A DNA stretch of 64,000 bases from Streptomyces coelicoflavus (GTDB taxonomy: Bacteria; Actinomycetota; Actinomycetes; Streptomycetales; Streptomycetaceae), in the NCBI RefSeq assembly GCF_003112555.1, contig NZ_BEWB01000006.1, positions 434,001 to 498,000 on the forward strand, written 5' to 3'. The notes beneath the pieces were generated by a model. That model worked only from the letters and a program-made list of their open reading frames with translations, was not told the origin of the DNA and did no database searches. A program made the translations under genes and the position numbers. This document shows positions 29,466 to 38,229 of the stretch, piece after piece (positions within the stretch are counted from its first letter, which is position 1; each line of letters begins with the position of its first letter).

Positions 29466-29497
29466 AGTTGACGCCGTTCGGGACAGCCCCCGAAACG

Positions 29498-29523
29498 GAG
29501 GCTGAGGCTGAGGCGGAGACGGC
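29498..29523. repeat. Short GAGGCT hexamer array at the aminotransferase stop codon
   Basis: Four GAGGCT/GAGGCG/GAGACG units immediately 3' of the aminotransferase stop on its strand, similar in type to the hexamer array at the ilvA stop. Confidence 0.6.
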
Positions 29524-30735
29524 TCAGGGCTGCCCGTACCCGTCCAGGAAGTTCCCGATCCGGTCCACCGCCTCGCGCAGGTCCGCGGCCGCCGGCAGGG
29601 TCACCACCCGGAAGTGGTCGGGCTCCGGCCAGTTGAAGCCGGTGCCCTGGACGACCATGATCTTCTCCTGGCGCAGCAGGTCGAGGACCATCCGCCGGTC
29701 GTCCTTGATCTTGAAGACCTTGGGGTCGAGCCGGGGGAAGAGATACAGCGCGCCCTTCGGCTTCACACAGGTCACGCCCGGAATGCTGGTCAGCGCCTCG
29801 TGGGCGGCGTCCCGCTGCTCGCGCAGCCGCCCGCCGGGCAGCACCAGCTCGTTGATGGTCTGCCGCCCGCTGAGCGCCGCGACCACGCCGTGCTGGCCCG
29901 GCATGTTGGCGCACAGCCGCATGTTCGCCAGGATCGTCAGGCCCTCGATGTAGGACTCGGCGTGCGCGCGCGGCCCGGAGATCGACATCCAGCCGACCCG
30001 GTAGCCGGCCACCCGGTACGCCTTCGACATGCCGTTGAAGGTGAGGGTGAGGAGGTCGGGGGCGATCGCGGCGGTCGGGGTGTGCGTGGCGTCGTCGTAG
30101 AGGATCTTGTCGTAGATCTCGTCGGAGCAGACCAGCAGGTTGTGCCGGCGGGCGATGTCCGTCAGCCCGCGCAGCATCGCGTCGTCGTAGACCGCGCCCG
30201 TCGGGTTGTTCGGATTGATGATCACCAGTGCCTTGGTGCGGTCGGTGATCTTCCGTTCGACGTCCGCGAGGTCGGGCATCCAGTCGGACTGCTCGTCGCA
30301 GCGGTAGTGCACCGCCGTGCCGCCGGAGAGCGAGACGGCGGCCGTCCACAGGGGGTAGTCCGGGGCCGGGACGAGGACCTCGTCGCCGTCGTCGAGCAGG
30401 CCCTGCATCGCCATCACGATCAGCTCGGAGACGCCGTTGCCGATGAAGACGTGCTCGACGTCCGTCTCGATGCCGAGGGTCTGGTTGTGCATGACGACCG
30501 CCCGGCGCGCCGCCAGCAGGCCCTTCGCGTCGCCGTAGCCGTGTGCCGTGGAGACGTTGCGGAGGATGTCCTCCAGGATCTCGGGCGGGCACTCGAAGCC
30601 GAACGCCGCCGGGTTGCCGGTGTTGAGCTTCAGGATGCGGTGACCGGCCGCTTCCAGCCGCATCGCCTCCTCGAGCACCGGGCCCCGGATCTCGTAACAG
30701 ACGTTGGCGAGCTTGGTCGACTGGATCACCTGCAT
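29524..30735 (-). CDS. alaA: Alanine aminotransferase-like PLP enzyme (AlaA type)
   Basis: A 403-residue fold-type I class I/II aminotransferase. Motifs: LNTGNPAAFGF near residue 37, PDYPLWTAAV, the NPNNPTGAVY strand at about 170, SDEIYDKILYD (Asp and Tyr binding PLP), and the Schiff-base lysine near residue 238 in NGMSKAYRVAGYRVGW. The FECPPEI and YGDAKG segments place it with AlaA/YfbQ-type glutamate-pyruvate aminotransferases, which convert pyruvate and glutamate to alanine and 2-oxoglutarate. It lies alone, divergent from a Pro/Ser-rich membrane protein. Confidence 0.88.
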   Translation of the reverse strand: MQVIQSTKLANVCYEIRGPVLEEAMRLEAAGHRILKLNTGNPAAFGFECPPEILEDILRNVSTAHGYGDAKGLLAARRAVVMHNQTLGIETDVEHVFIGNGVSELIVMAMQGLLDDGDEVLVPAPDYPLWTAAVSLSGGTAVHYRCDEQSDWMPDLADVERKITDRTKALVIINPNNPTGAVYDDAMLRGLTDIARRHNLLVCSDEIYDKILYDDATHTPTAAIAPDLLTLTFNGMSKAYRVAGYRVGWMSISGPRAHAESYIEGLTILANMRLCANMPGQHGVVAALSGRQTINELVLPGGRLREQRDAAHEALTSIPGVTCVKPKGALYLFPRLDPKVFKIKDDRRMVLDLLRQEKIMVVQGTGFNWPEPDHFRVVTLPAAADLREAVDRIGNFLDGYGQP

Positions 30736-30859
30736 GCTGGGAGCTTACGGCCCGGTATGGCCCTTCGGGTCGTGTTATCCGCCACGTGAGACGGTTCGAT
30801 TCGGACGATTTGTCCGCTCGCTGTCCCTGGAGCGCCTCGGCTCCCTACACTGCCCCGCC

Positions 30860-31591
30860 ATGTCCAGCCCTTCTCCGTACGCCGACGGGGGGAACACCGT
30901 GCCGGAGGCCCAGGGCTCGCCGAACGTGTACCTCCCGCAGAACGCCCCACCCACGCGGTACGACGGGTACGCCGACCCGGCGAGCGCTCACGGCTGGGAG
31001 AACGCGTACGACGAGACGCGCGAACTGCCGCCGGTGGGGGAGCGGGACGTCCCCTCCGTGACGGGGGGCGGTGGCCCGCGCCACGGTGCGGGCCGCAGGG
31101 CCGTCGCCCGGCGGCCGGGGCGCGCGGTGGCCGTGGCCGAAGTGGTGGGCGCGGTGGCGGTGGCGGCGCTGATCGCGGGATTCGTCTGGCCCGGCTCGCC
31201 GTCCGGCGGCTCCGGCGGTTCCGGCGGCAAGGACGGCCGTACGGGCCCGACGGCCGAGGGGTTCGGCGTGGAGGCGTCCGGCTCGGCCTCGCCCTCCCCG
31301 GTGGTGGCGGAGCCGGCTGCTTCCGCCACCGCCGGGCAACCGGCCGCCGACGGCGGTTCCCCGGCCGTCCGCCCGGAGCCTCCGAGCGCGAGCGGCGAGG
31401 GCGGGGACGCGGACCGGAGGGGCGAAGGGGGCGCGTCCGGAGGGGTGCCGGCCGAGCCGTCGGCCGGTGTCACGCCGGCACCGGACGCCCCGGCCGTGTC
31501 GCCCTCCGCCACCACGGGGCCGGGCTCTTCGGGCCCGGGAGGCTCCGACGGGCGGCCGGGGAGGGGGCGCGAACCGAAGCGGCCCAAGTAG
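30860..31591 (+). CDS. Single-span membrane protein with Gly/Pro/Ser-rich extracytoplasmic region
   Basis: A 243-residue protein: about 95 polar, tyrosine- and proline-containing residues, one transmembrane helix near 97-114 (EVVGAVAVAALIAGFVW), then about 130 residues of Gly/Ser/Pro/Ala-rich low-complexity sequence with no cysteines. This is a disordered cell-surface or wall-spanning layout with no recognisable domain. The start is uncertain: ATG at 30860 is used, but GTG at 30899 has a GGGGGGAA sequence just upstream. Function unknown. Confidence 0.6.
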   Translation: MSSPSPYADGGNTVPEAQGSPNVYLPQNAPPTRYDGYADPASAHGWENAYDETRELPPVGERDVPSVTGGGGPRHGAGRRAVARRPGRAVAVAEVVGAVAVAALIAGFVWPGSPSGGSGGSGGKDGRTGPTAEGFGVEASGSASPSPVVAEPAASATAGQPAADGGSPAVRPEPPSASGEGGDADRRGEGGASGGVPAEPSAGVTPAPDAPAVSPSATTGPGSSGPGGSDGRPGRGREPKRPK

Positions 31592-31811
31592 CCGCCCGTC
31601 TCCTCGGTCCCCTCCACCACCTCCACACCGACTCTCCCCAGGCCCTCGCCCCCCGTCCCCTTCGTCCCGGGAGACCCTGGTCGCGCGACGAAGCTACCGG
31701 CTGGAAACCAAGCCTTGTCCCCTCGTTATCCGCGTGATGACAATGCGCATGACAACTGAACGGGTGGCCGGAGGCCCTCCGGTCGCCCGACGTCGCAAGA
31801 GGGGACCCCCC

Positions 31812-32744
31812 ATGAGAAAACCTCTCCTTGTCGCGCTCTGCGCCCTGGCCTTCGCCGGGGTCGGCGCGACACCCGCGGTCGCTGCCGCGCCGGCCCCCAC
31901 GGGCGCGGACACGACCACGGACGCCGCCCCGGGCACCTTGACGGATGTCGTCGAGGGTGTGGTCGGGACCGCGGCGGACACCCTGTCCGGACTCCGCGCT
32001 CCCGAGGCGGGCGCGGTGAACTTCGCCGGCACCGTCGCGCTCAGCAACTGCTCCGGCTCCGTCGTCCGCATGCCCGGCTCGGCGGACGACGACCCGGCGC
32101 TCGTGCTCACCAACGGCCACTGCTTGGAGAGCGGCTTCCCCGCGGCCGGCCAGGTCCTCGTCGACCGTGCCTCCAGCCGCGGCTTCGGGCTGCTGGACTC
32201 CTCCGGTTCCCAGGTCGCCACCCTGCGCGCCGACCGCCTCGTCTACGCGACCATGACCGACACGGACGCCGCGATCTACCGGCTCCGCACGACCTACGGG
32301 CAGATCAAGAGCGCGTACGGCATCGACGCGCTGGAGCTGAGCGGGACCCGCCCGGCGGCCGGTACGTCCATCAGCGTGGTGTCCGGCTACTGGAAGCGGA
32401 TCTACGACTGCTCCATCGACGGATTCGTCTACCGCATGAAGGAGGGGGACTGGACCTGGAAGGACTCGGTCCGCTACACCTCCGCCTGTGACACCATCGG
32501 CGGCACCTCCGGCTCACCGGTCGTCGACAGCGCCACCGGCCAGGTGGTCGCCGTCAACAACACGGGGAACACGAACGGCGAGCGCTGCACGGTGAACAAC
32601 CCGTGCGAGGTCGACGAGACCGGGCGGGTCACGGTCCGCGAGGGCATCAACTACGCCCAGCAGACCTACCTCTTCGCTGCCTGCTTCGGTGTCGACAGCA
32701 AGCTCGACCTGAGCATGAGCGGCTGCGCCGTGCCCAAGCCGTGA
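31812..32744 (+). CDS. Secreted trypsin-like serine protease
   Basis: A 310-residue exported chymotrypsin-fold protease. The signal peptide covers about residues 1-25 (basic start, LLVALCALAFAGVG, cut near AVAAA), followed by a likely propeptide of 40-50 residues. The triad is visible: His103 in TNGHCLES, Asp152 in TDTDAAIY, Ser233 in GGTSGSPV. Four or more cysteines (NCSGS, GHC, DCS, ACDT) could form disulfides. The TSGSP form around the serine is typical of glutamyl-endopeptidase-like and V8-like secreted Streptomyces proteases. Not linked to a neighbouring pathway. Confidence 0.85.
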   Translation: MRKPLLVALCALAFAGVGATPAVAAAPAPTGADTTTDAAPGTLTDVVEGVVGTAADTLSGLRAPEAGAVNFAGTVALSNCSGSVVRMPGSADDDPALVLTNGHCLESGFPAAGQVLVDRASSRGFGLLDSSGSQVATLRADRLVYATMTDTDAAIYRLRTTYGQIKSAYGIDALELSGTRPAAGTSISVVSGYWKRIYDCSIDGFVYRMKEGDWTWKDSVRYTSACDTIGGTSGSPVVDSATGQVVAVNNTGNTNGERCTVNNPCEVDETGRVTVREGINYAQQTYLFAACFGVDSKLDLSMSGCAVPKP

Positions 32745-32762
32745 CGGACCGCGGGCGGGCGG

Positions 32763-34373
32763 TCAGCGGGGAGTCCTGCGGACGGCCCGTCCCGCCAGCA
32801 CGTCCGTGCGCCGCCCGTCCTCCATCACGAACCGCCCGTCGACCAGTACGTACGGGATGCCCGTCGGTAGGACGCGCGGCTCCTCGAAGGTGCTGCCCGC
32901 CGCGACCGTCGCCGGGTCGAAGAGGACCAGGTCGGCCCGGTACCCCTCGCGTACCAGGCCCCGGTCGGGCAGCCGCAGCCGGGCCGCCGGGCGCGAGGTG
33001 AGGTGGGCGACGCACTCCTCCAGGGGGAGCACGCCCAGCTCGCGCACGTAGTGGCCCAGGTAGTGCGGGAAGGTGCCGTAGGCACGCGGGTGGGGCTTGG
33101 CGCCCTGGAGGATGCCGTCCGAGCCGCCGGTGTGGACGCGGTGCCGCATGATCGCGCGGACGTTCTCCTCGTGGCCGACGTGCTGGAGGATGGTCGGCGC
33201 CAGCCGGTCGGCCAGCAGCAGGTGCCGGGCGACCTGCCACGGGCTCTCGCCGCGCAGCCGCGCCGACTCCAGGACCGTACGGCCGATGTACTCCGCGAGC
33301 GCCGGGTCGCCCGTGCCGGAGATCTCGATCGTCTCCCACTCCATGGGCACGCCGTGGGAGCCGTCGGAGCCGATCTCCTCCATGTGGTGCCGGATCCGCT
33401 CGGCGGTGTCGTCGTCCGCCAGCCGCTTCATGATCTGCTCCGGGCCGCCCTCGCTCGCCCAGCTCGGCAGCAGCGCCACGAGGGTCGTGCAGCCGGGGGT
33501 GTACGGGTAGGTGTCGAGCGTGATGTCGGCGCCGCCGGCGAGCGCGTCGTCCAGCAGGGTCAGCAGCTCGGGGGCCCTGCCCTTGTTCACGCCGAAGTTC
33601 ATGGTCGCGTGTGCCAGGTGGAGGGGGCAGTCCGCCTCCCGGGTCAGCTCGACCATCTCCTCGTACGCCTCGAGGGCCCCGGCGCCGTACGAGCGGTGGT
33701 GCGGGCAGTAGTAGCCGCCGTACTGGGCGACCACCCGGCACAGCTCCGTCAGCTCGGCGTCCTTGGCGTACATGCCGGGCGTGTAGGTCAGCCCGGACGA
33801 CATGCCGACCGCGCCCTGCTCCAGGCCCTCGGCGACCAGGCGCCGCATGTGCTCCAGCTCGGCGGGCGTCGCCTCCCGGTCGTCCCAGCCCACCGCGAGC
33901 GCGCGCACCGTGCCCTGCGGGATCAGGTACGCGGCGTTCACGGCGATGCCGCGGTCGAGCCGGTCCAGGTACTCGCCGACCGTCCGCCAGTCGAAGTCGA
34001 CGTCGTCCCCGGGGCCGTTCCACCCGGCGATCGCCCGGCGCACCTCGCCGAGGGTGCGGTCGTCGACCGGCGCGTACGACAGCCCGTCCTGGCCGATGAC
34101 CTCCAGGGTGACACCCTGCGCGGCCTTGGCGCTGTGGTCGGGGTCCCGCAGCAGGGCCAGGTCGCTGTGGGCGTGCATGTCGATGAAGCCGGGGGAGAGG
34201 ACCAGGCCCTCGGCGTCCAGCTCGCGGCGCGCCTTGGGGCGCTGGCAGCCGGCGGCCGCCGCCTCCTTGACGATCGAGACGATCCGGCCGCGGTCGACCA
34301 CGACGTCGGCGCGGTAGGAGTCGGCGCCGGAACCGTCCACGACGTCGGCGTCCCGGATGACCAGCTCTTCCAT
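32763..34373 (-). CDS. N-acyl-D-amino-acid deacylase (D-aminoacylase)
   Basis: A 536-residue amidohydrolase that removes acyl groups from N-acyl-D-amino acids to give free D-amino acids. Metal site: IDMHAHSDL with His67 and His69; further His motifs in YYCPHHRSYG and HLAHATMNFG, and the catalytic Asp in VHTGGSDGIL. The end of the domain (EGYRADLVLFDP) returns the beta-sandwich. The ATG at 34373 gives the family N-terminus (MEELVIRDADVVDG); longer frames are not used. It is 37 bp downstream of the D-serine-deaminase-like gene on the same strand, so they are probably one operon acting in sequence. Confidence 0.9.
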   Translation of the reverse strand: MEELVIRDADVVDGSGADSYRADVVVDRGRIVSIVKEAAAAGCQRPKARRELDAEGLVLSPGFIDMHAHSDLALLRDPDHSAKAAQGVTLEVIGQDGLSYAPVDDRTLGEVRRAIAGWNGPGDDVDFDWRTVGEYLDRLDRGIAVNAAYLIPQGTVRALAVGWDDREATPAELEHMRRLVAEGLEQGAVGMSSGLTYTPGMYAKDAELTELCRVVAQYGGYYCPHHRSYGAGALEAYEEMVELTREADCPLHLAHATMNFGVNKGRAPELLTLLDDALAGGADITLDTYPYTPGCTTLVALLPSWASEGGPEQIMKRLADDDTAERIRHHMEEIGSDGSHGVPMEWETIEISGTGDPALAEYIGRTVLESARLRGESPWQVARHLLLADRLAPTILQHVGHEENVRAIMRHRVHTGGSDGILQGAKPHPRAYGTFPHYLGHYVRELGVLPLEECVAHLTSRPAARLRLPDRGLVREGYRADLVLFDPATVAAGSTFEEPRVLPTGIPYVLVDGRFVMEDGRRTDVLAGRAVRRTPR

Positions 34374-34410
34374 GCTTCTGCTCCCTCTTGTCCCTCGGAC
34401 CTCGGCTGCC

Positions 34411-35712
34411 TCAGAAGAACGTGCGGATGTACTCGACGACCGTCCCGTCCGCCTCCGCGACCGGGATGAGCTGCCACTTGTCGAAGGACGTGCAGGGGTG
34501 GGACAGGCCAAGGCCCACCCAGTCCCCGACCTCCAGTTCCGCCTCCGGGCCGGTGCGCAGCCAGGCGTGCTGGTCGGACAGGCCGCTCACGGCGATGCCG
34601 GCCGCCGGGCGCTCGGGGCCGCCGCCGGCCGGGCGGACCACCTGGGCGAAGGGCAGGTCGAGGTCGTAGGCCGCGTCCCGCTTGCCGGCGTTGGCGAAGG
34701 CCTGCTCGGGGGAGGGGCGGGAGACCACCTGCGTCCACAGCCGGAACGCGGGCTCCAGGGCGCCCTCGGCGGGGACGCGGTTGAAGGGGGTCACCTCCCG
34801 GTAGTGCCCGTCGTCGTGGGAGACGTAGGCGCCGGAGCGCAGCAGCTTGAGCACCGGCAGGGAGAGGTCGGGCACCTCGGCGAACGCGTCGGCCACCGCG
34901 TCGAACCAGGCGCTGCCGCCCGCGCTCAGCACGATCTCCTCCAGGCCCTCGAACCGCCCGGCCTTGTCGAAGTCGGCCGCCAGCGCGACCAGCCGCCGCA
35001 GCCAGGCGTGCACGCGCTCCGGGTCGGCGTCCGGCACCTCGCCCTCGTACCCGGCGACGCCCGCCAGCCGCAGCGTCCGCGTCCCGGCCACCGCGTCGGC
35101 GACCGCCGCGCAGTCCGCCTCCGTACGCGCCCCGGTCCTGGCGCCCTCACCGGCGCCCAGCTCGACCACGACGTCCACCGGGCGGGAGGCGCCCGCGTCC
35201 GTCAGGGCCGCGTCCATCAGCTCGACGCCGCGCACCGAGTCGACGTAGCAGACGAAGCGGAAGTCCGGGTCGGCGTCCAGCTCGGCCGCGAGGCGGCGCA
35301 GGGCTGCGGCGTCGACCAGCTCGTTGGCCAGGAAGATCCGCCCGATGCCGAAGGCCCGCGCCACCCACACCTGGTGCGGCACGGCGAGGGTGATGCCCCA
35401 GGCGCCGTGCTCGATCTGGCGGTGGAAGAGCTGCGGGGCCATGGAGGTCTTGCCGTGCGGCGCGAAGGCGAGGCCGTGCCGGGCGGCGTACGTCTCCATG
35501 AGCCGCAGGTTGTGCTCCAGGCGCTCGGCGGACAGCGCGAGGACGGGGGTGGCGAAGCCGCCGGTGAAGAGGTTGCGGCGCTGTCCGGCCAGTTCGGCGA
35601 CGGTCAGGCCGTACGCGTCCGGCGGGAGGCCCTTGAAGCGGTGGTCGACGCGCTCCCCGGCCAGCTCGGCGAGGGCTTCGCGGCCGCCTGCGGGGCCGTG
35701 GTCGAGGGCCAT
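34411..35712 (-). CDS. D-serine/D-threonine deaminase-like PLP enzyme (alanine-racemase fold)
   Basis: A 433-residue enzyme of the metal- and PLP-dependent D-threo-3-hydroxyaspartate dehydratase/D-serine dehydratase group. PLP lysine Lys88 lies in APHGKTSMAP (the family H-x-K-T). The C-terminal beta domain ends with SHPCTSFDKW, where His405 and Cys407 are the zinc ligands. It should deaminate D-serine or a related hydroxy-D-amino acid via a 2-aminoacrylate intermediate to a 2-oxo acid and ammonia. It shares an operon with the D-aminoacylase, and its 5' end faces the PfkB/IclR genes across an operator-like palindrome. Confidence 0.88.
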   Translation of the reverse strand: MALDHGPAGGREALAELAGERVDHRFKGLPPDAYGLTVAELAGQRRNLFTGGFATPVLALSAERLEHNLRLMETYAARHGLAFAPHGKTSMAPQLFHRQIEHGAWGITLAVPHQVWVARAFGIGRIFLANELVDAAALRRLAAELDADPDFRFVCYVDSVRGVELMDAALTDAGASRPVDVVVELGAGEGARTGARTEADCAAVADAVAGTRTLRLAGVAGYEGEVPDADPERVHAWLRRLVALAADFDKAGRFEGLEEIVLSAGGSAWFDAVADAFAEVPDLSLPVLKLLRSGAYVSHDDGHYREVTPFNRVPAEGALEPAFRLWTQVVSRPSPEQAFANAGKRDAAYDLDLPFAQVVRPAGGGPERPAAGIAVSGLSDQHAWLRTGPEAELEVGDWVGLGLSHPCTSFDKWQLIPVAEADGTVVEYIRTFF

Positions 35713-35733
35713 GGAGCCTCCCTGATCTGATCC

Positions 35734-35760
35734 GTTGCAAAATCTGCAACGATCGTTGCG
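35734..35760. promoter_or_regulatory. IclR-type operator candidate between divergent operons
   Basis: GTTGCA AAATC TGCAAC is a perfect 6-5-6 palindrome (35734-35750), and a third half-site GTTGCG follows at 35755-35760. It lies in the 136-bp intergenic DNA between the D-serine-deaminase operon and the kinase-iclR operon. From memory, IclR-family operators in actinobacteria have TTGCA-type half-sites like this. It is the obvious target of the IclR protein encoded downstream, which is inference. Confidence 0.6.
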
Positions 35761-35848
35761 TATATCGCTAACTGCTGTCTAACATCTCGGCGAACGCGGG
35801 GTCAACGGAGCCGCCGCCCGCCAGACGCGACGAGGAGCCCCCACCATC

Positions 35849-36940
35849 GTGACCGCCAACGGACGAACCAGCACCGCCCCCGACGTCGCGGACGTCGTCG
35901 CGCTCGGCGAGTCCATGGTCACCTTCCTGCCCTCCCGCCCCGGGCGCCTCGCCGACGTCCCCTCCTTCGACCGGGCCATCGGCGGCGCCGAGTCCAACGT
36001 GGCCTGCGTACTCGCCGCCGCCGGGCACTCCGTCCGCTGGGTCGGCCGGGCCGGCGCCGACGGCTTCGGCGACCACCTCGTCGAGGCGATCGGCGGCTAC
36101 GGCGTCGACGTCCGTGCCGTCCGCCGCGACCCCGCCCGCCCGACCGGGATCTACTTCCGCACCGCGGGCGACCGGTCCACCGACGCCCACGAGGTCGCCT
36201 ACTACCGGGCGGGCTCGGCCGCCTCCGCGATGTCCGTCGACACCATGGACCTCGACGCGATCCGCTCCGGCCGGATCCTGCACCTGTCCGGCATCACGCC
36301 CGCGCTCTCCGCCGACTGCCTCGGCCTGACGCGCGAGCTGACCGCCCGCCGCCCCGGCCGGCCCCTCGTCTCCTTCGACGTCAACCACCGCCCCGGCCTG
36401 TGGCGCGACGCCGCTCACGGTCACGGTCCCGAGGTGCTCCTCGAACTGGCCCGCGGCGCCGACCTCGTCTTCGTCGGCGACGACGAGGCGCGGGACGCCT
36501 GGGGCCTCGACGGGCCCGAGGCCGTACGCGCCGCGCTGCCCGAACCGGAGCTGCTCGTCGTCAAACAGGGCGCGACCGGCGCCACCGCCTTCCACGGCCC
36601 CTCCGGCGCCGACCAGGTCACCTCCGTGCCCGCCCTGCGCGTCGACGTCGTCGCCGCCGTCGGCGCGGGCGACGCCTTCGCCGCCGGGTTCCTCTCCGCC
36701 ACCCTGCGCGACCTGCCCGTACGCGACCGCCTGCGCCACGGCCACCTCATGGCCGCCGCCGCCCTCACCGTCCCCGGCGACCTCGCCACACCCCCGGCCC
36801 GCGACCACGCCGACCGCCTGGCCGCCCTCGACGACACCGCGTGGGGGAGACTGCGACTCGGCCCCGGCTGGACACAGGACGGCGAAAGGCCCGGCGACAG
36901 GACGGGCGAAGGGGCCGACGAGGAGGTACGCACACCATGA
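35849..36940 (+). CDS. PfkB-family carbohydrate kinase (2-keto-3-deoxygluconate kinase-like)
   Basis: A 363-residue ribokinase-type kinase. Motifs: GESMVTFLPSRPG at the N-terminus, the first PfkB signature GGAESNVACVLAAAG, VSFDVNHRPGLW, VFVGDDEA, and the catalytic GAGDAFAAGF with Asp275. The GES(M/L)xxF start and fold match 2-dehydro-3-deoxygluconate kinases, but the substrate cannot be read off and the neighbours are amino-acid genes, so I do not name it. GTG start, preceded by GAGGAG. The stop overlaps the iclR start (ATGA), so the two are coupled. The last 40 residues are a Gly/Asp-rich extension. Confidence 0.85.
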   Translation: MTANGRTSTAPDVADVVALGESMVTFLPSRPGRLADVPSFDRAIGGAESNVACVLAAAGHSVRWVGRAGADGFGDHLVEAIGGYGVDVRAVRRDPARPTGIYFRTAGDRSTDAHEVAYYRAGSAASAMSVDTMDLDAIRSGRILHLSGITPALSADCLGLTRELTARRPGRPLVSFDVNHRPGLWRDAAHGHGPEVLLELARGADLVFVGDDEARDAWGLDGPEAVRAALPEPELLVVKQGATGATAFHGPSGADQVTSVPALRVDVVAAVGAGDAFAAGFLSATLRDLPVRDRLRHGHLMAAAALTVPGDLATPPARDHADRLAALDDTAWGRLRLGPGWTQDGERPGDRTGEGADEEVRTP

Positions 36941-37701
36941 GCCAGACCGTCGACCGCGCGCTCAGCATCCTGCCGCTGCTCGCCGAGGGCCCCGCCGACC
37001 TGGGCCGGGTCGCCGACCGCCTCGGCGTGCACAAGTCCACGGCCCTGCGCCTGCTGCGCACCCTCCACGACCACGGCTTCGTCTACCGCCAGGCCGACCA
37101 GCGCTACCGCCTCGGCGCCCGGCTCATCTCCCTCGCCCAGGAGGCGATGGAGAACCTCGACGTCCGCGAGATCGCCCACCCCCACCTCGTACGCCTCAAC
37201 GAGCAGGTCGGACACACCGTCCACCTCGCCGTCCACGAGGAGGACGAGGTCCTCTACATCGACAAGGTCGAGAGCCGCTACCCGGTCCGTATGTACTCCC
37301 GGATCGGCAAGCCCGTCGCCATCACCGTCGCGGCCGTCGCCAAGCTGCTGCTGGCCGACCTCCCCGAGGACGAGCGCCGGAACATTGCCGAGCAGCTCGA
37401 CTACCCCATGTACACGGCCCGTTCGACACCGAACGCCGACGGGTTCCTCAAGGAACTCGCCAAGGTGCGCGAACAGGGCTGGGCCACCGACCTCGGTGGC
37501 CACGAGGAGTCCATCAACTGCGTCGCCGCACCCATCAGGGGCGCGGACGGCCGGGTGGTCGCCGCCATGTCGGTCTCCGCGCCGAACGTCGTCGTCACCG
37601 CCGACGAACTCCTCACCCTGCTCCCGCTGGTGCGCCGTACGGCGGACGCCATCAGCGGCGAGTACTCCGGCAGGACCCCAGTCAAGGAAGTCACCGCATG
37701 A
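36937..37701 (+). CDS. IclR-family transcriptional regulator
   Basis: A 254-residue regulator. Residues 1-60 form the winged helix-turn-helix (RALSILPLLAEGPADLGRVA, GVHKSTALRLLRTL), and the rest is the GAF-like effector domain (DVREIAHPHLVRLNEQVGHTVHLAV, SRIGKPVAI, the C-terminal EESINCVAAPI and SVSAPN). It should bind a small carboxylic or sugar-acid effector. Coupled to the PfkB kinase (ATGA) and to ridA (ATGA), and it probably controls both divergent operons through the palindrome at 35734-35750. Confidence 0.92.
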   Translation: MSQTVDRALSILPLLAEGPADLGRVADRLGVHKSTALRLLRTLHDHGFVYRQADQRYRLGARLISLAQEAMENLDVREIAHPHLVRLNEQVGHTVHLAVHEEDEVLYIDKVESRYPVRMYSRIGKPVAITVAAVAKLLLADLPEDERRNIAEQLDYPMYTARSTPNADGFLKELAKVREQGWATDLGGHEESINCVAAPIRGADGRVVAAMSVSAPNVVVTADELLTLLPLVRRTADAISGEYSGRTPVKEVTA

Positions 37702-38108
37702 CCGACAAGATCGCTCTCGTCCCCGCGACCCACACCGTCCCCCCGGCGAAGTTCAGCCACGGCGTGAAGAAGGGCAACATCCTCCAGGTCGCCGGCCAGG
37801 TCGGCTTCCTCCCCCACGAGGAGGGCAAGGCCCCCACCCCGGCCGGCCCGACCCTGCGCGAGCAGACCCTCCAGACCCTCGCCAACGTCAAGGCGATCCT
37901 GGAGGAGGGCGGCGCCTCCTGGGACGACGTGATGATGCTCCGCGTCTACCTCACGGACGTGGACCACTTCGCCGAGATGAACGAGATCTACAACGCCTAC
38001 TTCGCGGAGCAGGGCCTCACCCAGCCGCCCGCCGCCCGCACGACCGTGTACGTCGGTCTGCCCGCCGGCCTCCTCATCGAGATCGACGCGCTGGCCGTCC
38101 TGGGCTGA
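37698..38108 (+). CDS. ridA: RidA family enamine/imine deaminase
   Basis: A 136-residue YjgF/YER057c/UK114 protein. RidA hydrolyses the reactive 2-aminoacrylate and other enamine/imine intermediates released by PLP dehydratases before they damage PLP enzymes. Motifs: FSHGVKKGNILQVAGQVGF, NVKAILEEGGASWDDVM, and the conserved arginine in PPAARTTVYVG with the following IEIDALA. The ATG overlaps the iclR stop. Its placement beside a D-serine-deaminase-like enzyme, a producer of 2-aminoacrylate, is functionally neat. Confidence 0.88.
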   Translation: MTDKIALVPATHTVPPAKFSHGVKKGNILQVAGQVGFLPHEEGKAPTPAGPTLREQTLQTLANVKAILEEGGASWDDVMMLRVYLTDVDHFAEMNEIYNAYFAEQGLTQPPAARTTVYVGLPAGLLIEIDALAVLG

Positions 38109-38229
38109 CCCGCCCGGCCGCACCTTCTCTCTCTGCTCTGTCGCACGGCACGGCGCCCTCCCCTTCGGGGCGCCGTGCCGCGCCCCGCCCTGCCCGAAAG
38201 CAGTATGTGTTTACCCAGAGGACCCCCGT

